Assembly (NCBI RefSeq): GCF_000711235.1
Contig: NZ_JOMI01000001.1
Coordinates: 496,001 to 560,000 of the forward strand
DNA: 64,000 nt
From: Prevotella sp. 10(H)
GTDB lineage: Bacteria; Bacteroidota; Bacteroidia; Bacteroidales; Dysgonomonadaceae
Direction: 5' to 3'
Numbering within the stretch: position 1 is the first letter of the stretch; each line of letters opens with the position of its first letter. This document shows, piece by piece, positions 61,045-64,000 of this stretch. The notes beneath the pieces were generated by a model, which saw nothing but the letters and a program-made list of their open reading frames with translations, had not been told where the DNA came from and ran no database searches. Position numbers and translations under genes: made by a program.

Positions 61045-64000
61045 TTAAAATGTTAGATTTAAGCCAACAACCCATTGTTTCATCAGAGGATAAGCCATGC
61101 TTGGATTTTCAGGATTATATCCGTCGAAGCTGGTGAATGTGAAATAGTTTTCAAGATTTGTATACACCCTCAACCTCTCTACCATAAACTTGGACGTCAG
61201 ACTCTTTGGTAAAGTATACCCTAACTGTATGGATTTGATACGGAAATAAGACGTATTATATAACCAATAATCGCTGTTTACAGTATTGATTGCCGAGGCT
61301 GATGTACGCAGGCGTGGATATTTGGTCGACTTATTATCCTCTGTCCAACGGTTAAGTATTTCGGCTCTTTGAAGGAAGCCTTCATTTATATTGAATGTGT
61401 TGAATCCGTCGTTGCCCCAATAACCTTTAGCGCCGCTTACGCCTTGTCCGGTAATATTCAGGTCTATCCCTTTATATGCCATACTGATATTAATACCATA
61501 TGTCATCTTAGGCAGTGAAGAATAATCTTTTACTACGCGGTCTTTATCGTCAAATATTTTATCCCCGTTTGTATCTTTATATAACATATCCCCCGGGCTG
61601 GGTTTTCCTCCCACATAAGTACCAAATGTATATCCGTCAGCCAGTAACTGATCTATTTCAGCCTGATCCTGGATAATACGGTCGAATTCCAGTACATAGA
61701 AGCTTTGGTAAGGTATACCCTCTTTTGTTATTACGGCACCCGATTTCGATTCATCACCATTAAATTTGACAACCTTATTGCTTACTGTAGATAAATTTCC
61801 ACTGATGCTGTAAGAAAAGTCTTTTCCAACATTTCCATGATAAGTAGCATTGAATTCTACACCTTTATTATCCATTTCTGCTATATTCTGATAAGGAGGC
61901 GTGAAATTTCCAAGGACGAATGGAATTGGTATCTGGTGTAACAAATCACTAGTCTTTTTATTATAGTATTCTGCAGTAAATGCTAATCTGCTATTTAATA
62001 AAACCAGATCGATTCCAATATTAGTCATAGTAGTCGTTTCCCATTTGATCTTACTGTTTGCCAGTTCTCTAGGAGCTACACCTTGCTGGAGTTGTCCTCC
62101 GAATGGATAAAGTAATGAACCGTATACAACCTGATAACCATAGTCACCGATCCTGTTGTTACCGAGTTTACCCCATGAACCTCTTAACTTTACATCATCG
62201 AAAATACTCTTCAGTGGCTGGGCAAATGCCTCATCCGATATTCTCCATCCTGCCGAGAATGAAGGGAAGAAACCCCATCTGTTGCCTTTTGCAAATCTTG
62301 AGGAACCGTCATAGCGGGCACTCGCTCCGAACAGGTATCGTCCTTTGTAATCATATTTGAAATCTGCTAAGTATGACCTGAGAGCATCATCTGTACCATT
62401 ACCTGATATGGCTTCATTTTCTACTCCGGCATCCATTATATAGATGGCATCGTCACCAAGAATATCTCCTTTTCTTGCGTCGAACTTGTCCATACGATTA
62501 TATTGCTGGTCGAAGCCAAGCAGAGCTGAGAAATTATGTGATTGATTTATTGAATGATTGAAGCGTAAGATAGTGCTCAGTATAGTCGAGTAATCTCTTC
62601 TTGTTCCGTTAAACAGTTTATCGATATTACTGCTTGGCTGATACTCATACCCTGACTGGAAATTCCATAAAGAATAAGGCCGTGTATATTCCCAGTTGTG
62701 ACGGTTGTCGTAATTGAAGCCAAAGCTGCTTTCCCATTCAAAATATTTCAGGAATTTAACTTTTCCGTAGAATTTCAATCCCAGTTTTTGTCTTTCATAG
62801 TTGCCACGTATATTATCTATATACGCACGCGGATTGCCTACACGCGGGAAGTTCTCGAACATAGAGCCTCCATAACGGCCATCGTCATGTTTTGGCACAA
62901 CGCCCGGAGTAGTATTACGGATATTATCGAAGAAAGTTGTTGTATTGATCGGATCCCTGTCAGACCAAGAGCCATAAATATTTCCTCCCATTTCGAGCCA
63001 TTTGGTCACTCTGGAATCAGCATTCATACGGAAAGAATATTTTTTATAGCCCGAATTGTCTATAATACCTTTATTATCGAGGTAGCCGAGTGTCATAGAG
63101 AAATTAGTTCTCTCTCCACCACCTCTTACAGTCAGATTATGCTCGGTAATGACTGATGTATTCAGCATTTCGTCGTACCAGTCGGTATTAGGATATAAGG
63201 CATTGCCTGCAGCAGATTCCTTTCTCCATTCATCGATCAGATTGACAGGATATTTCTCGCGTCCTTCCGATTCATTGATCATATCCATATGAGTAGCCAT
63301 ATCGTTTATGAAATCGATCTTCTTGGAAGCATTTTGCCAACCTACATATCCACTGTAGGTAACTTTTACTCTGCCTTCGGTTCCTCTCTTAGTCGTAACC
63401 AGTATGACACCGTTGGCCGCACGAGAACCATAAATAGCGGATGATGCTGCATCCTTAAGTATCGATACGCTTTCTACATCATTCGGATTCACATCGTTGA
63501 GAGCGCCGGGCACACCATCAATAATAACCAAAGGTGAAGGATCTCTCATAGTACCCCTGCCTCGTATCATGATATTGACATCTTCCGCACCGGGTGTTCC
63601 CGATAACTGAGAGATATTCAACCCCGCACTTAATCCTGTCAATGCAGAAGAAAGGGTCATTGTAGGACGGCTGGCCAATGCTTCATTAAAATTAACGGAC
63701 GATACAGCCCCTGTAAGGTTCTGTTTCTTCATTGTGCCGTAACCGACAACCACGATATCATCCATTACGTGGGAATTTTCAACTAATACAATATCGTAAT
63801 TGTTTCCCGAGCCTATAGTCGCCTCCTTGGTGTGATAGCCGACATATGTCACTACTATTACAGATCCGGCATTCACCGATAGGGAGTAATTTCCGTCAGC
63901 ATCTGTCATAGTAGCATTGGTAGTGCCCTTTACGGTAACAGTGGCTCCTATAAGGGGCTCACCCGACTCATCCTTGACACTACCTTGTATTCTTTTCTGT
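61045..64000 (-). CDS. SusC-like TonB-dependent transporter, 5' end beyond window
   Basis: The frame is open to the right edge, so the ATG at 63909 is internal and the true N-terminus with signal peptide lies outside. The visible part is at least 984 codons. It begins inside a CarboxypepD_reg domain (KRIQGSVKDESGEPLIGATV), then VVVGYGTMKKQNLTG, a plug (IMIRGRGTMRDPSPLVIIDG) and the barrel ending KQWVVGLNLTF. Whether an STN domain precedes cannot be seen. With the SusD gene 11 bases downstream it is the fourth importer pair. The cargo is unknown. Confidence 0.95.
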   Translation of the reverse strand, partial: QKRIQGSVKDESGEPLIGATVTVKGTTNATMTDADGNYSLSVNAGSVIVVTYVGYHTKEATIGSGNNYDIVLVENSHVMDDIVVVGYGTMKKQNLTGAVSSVNFNEALASRPTMTLSSALTGLSAGLNISQLSGTPGAEDVNIMIRGRGTMRDPSPLVIIDGVPGALNDVNPNDVESVSILKDAASSAIYGSRAANGVILVTTKRGTEGRVKVTYSGYVGWQNASKKIDFINDMATHMDMINESEGREKYPVNLIDEWRKESAAGNALYPNTDWYDEMLNTSVITEHNLTVRGGGERTNFSMTLGYLDNKGIIDNSGYKKYSFRMNADSRVTKWLEMGGNIYGSWSDRDPINTTTFFDNIRNTTPGVVPKHDDGRYGGSMFENFPRVGNPRAYIDNIRGNYERQKLGLKFYGKVKFLKYFEWESSFGFNYDNRHNWEYTRPYSLWNFQSGYEYQPSSNIDKLFNGTRRDYSTILSTILRFNHSINQSHNFSALLGFDQQYNRMDKFDARKGDILGDDAIYIMDAGVENEAISGNGTDDALRSYLADFKYDYKGRYLFGASARYDGSSRFAKGNRWGFFPSFSAGWRISDEAFAQPLKSIFDDVKLRGSWGKLGNNRIGDYGYQVVYGSLLYPFGGQLQQGVAPRELANSKIKWETTTMTNIGIDLVLLNSRLAFTAEYYNKKTSDLLHQIPIPFVLGNFTPPYQNIAEMDNKGVEFNATYHGNVGKDFSYSISGNLSTVSNKVVKFNGDESKSGAVITKEGIPYQSFYVLEFDRIIQDQAEIDQLLADGYTFGTYVGGKPSPGDMLYKDTNGDKIFDDKDRVVKDYSSLPKMTYGINISMAYKGIDLNITGQGVSGAKGYWGNDGFNTFNINEGFLQRAEILNRWTEDNKSTKYPRLRTSASAINTVNSDYWLYNTSYFRIKSIQLGYTLPKSLTSKFMVERLRVYTNLENYFTFTSFDGYNPENPSMAYPLMKQWVVGLNLTF

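Noticed and set aside
63909-63909. ATG at 63909 as the start of the fourth SusC
   Set aside because: The same frame continues upstream to the window edge and encodes the expected CarboxypepD_reg motif, so this Met is internal.

Overview
The window comes from a member of the Bacteroidota, most probably a Bacteroidales of the Dysgonomonas type (genus is a guess). Four SusC/SusD pairs, a hybrid two-component system (HTCS) sensor, an ECF sigma/FecR pair and many boxes fitting the Bacteroidetes -7 promoter consensus TAnnTTTG support this. The DNA is AT-rich and dominated by polysaccharide utilisation loci (PULs). I see no tRNA, rRNA, CRISPR array, transposase or phage gene.

Layout. 1-854: 5' part of a secreted hypothetical protein leaving the left edge. 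1051-4620: GH95 glycosidase and an Ig-like lipoprotein. 4802-22205: a galactan PUL, made of an HTCS regulator, a clan GH-A enzyme (possibly GH147 type), SusC, SusD, a SusE-like binding lipoprotein, a GH53 endo-galactanase and a GH2 beta-galactosidase. The set would cut beta-1,4-galactan outside the cell, import it and trim it to galactose. 22211-23993: three small genes of unknown role. 24163-28922: a SusC/SusD pair with no enzyme, behind an unusual leader. 29684-30468: a DUF6463-like membrane protein and a DUF493 protein. 30563-36933: a SusR-like membrane regulator divergent from an outer-membrane barrel and a GH36 alpha-galactosidase. 37015-37578: a YdeI-like protein. 37846-43822: two tandem FISUMP-domain surface proteins with duplicated long leaders. 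44033-54847: sigma factor, FecR, SusC, SusD and a GH106 rhamnosidase-like enzyme. 55028-58428: an RHS-like protein followed by an SMI1/KNR4 immunity-like gene. 58442-64000: ApbE and a fourth SusD/SusC pair, the SusC cut by the right edge.

The most striking signal is a family of three homologous 5' leaders (near 29350-29026 on the minus strand, 37875-38474 and 40903-41537 on the plus strand). Each has a TAnnTTTG box, then a short ORF starting ATG or GTG, a conserved ...ENL.V....LL peptide and a long AG dinucleotide tract (26, 22 and 29 units) read as Glu-Arg repeats. Before the SusC/SusD pair the open frame runs right across an intrinsic terminator; the other two frames stop about 70 bases before it. 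Before the FISUMP genes the downstream frame stays open for about 150 codons in both copies although the DNA has diverged. One copy is in frame ((AG)29) and the other is out of frame ((AG)22). I infer a slipped-strand phase-variation switch acting through leader translation, which for SusC would be a phase-variable version of coupled-translation attenuation as known for pyrBI.

Other points: three direct repeats upstream of the galactan operon as a candidate HTCS operator, CTACCTGA repeats before the alpha-galactoside operon, a family of GC-richer intergenic repeats in three places, and an RHS/immunity pair with no toxin domain.
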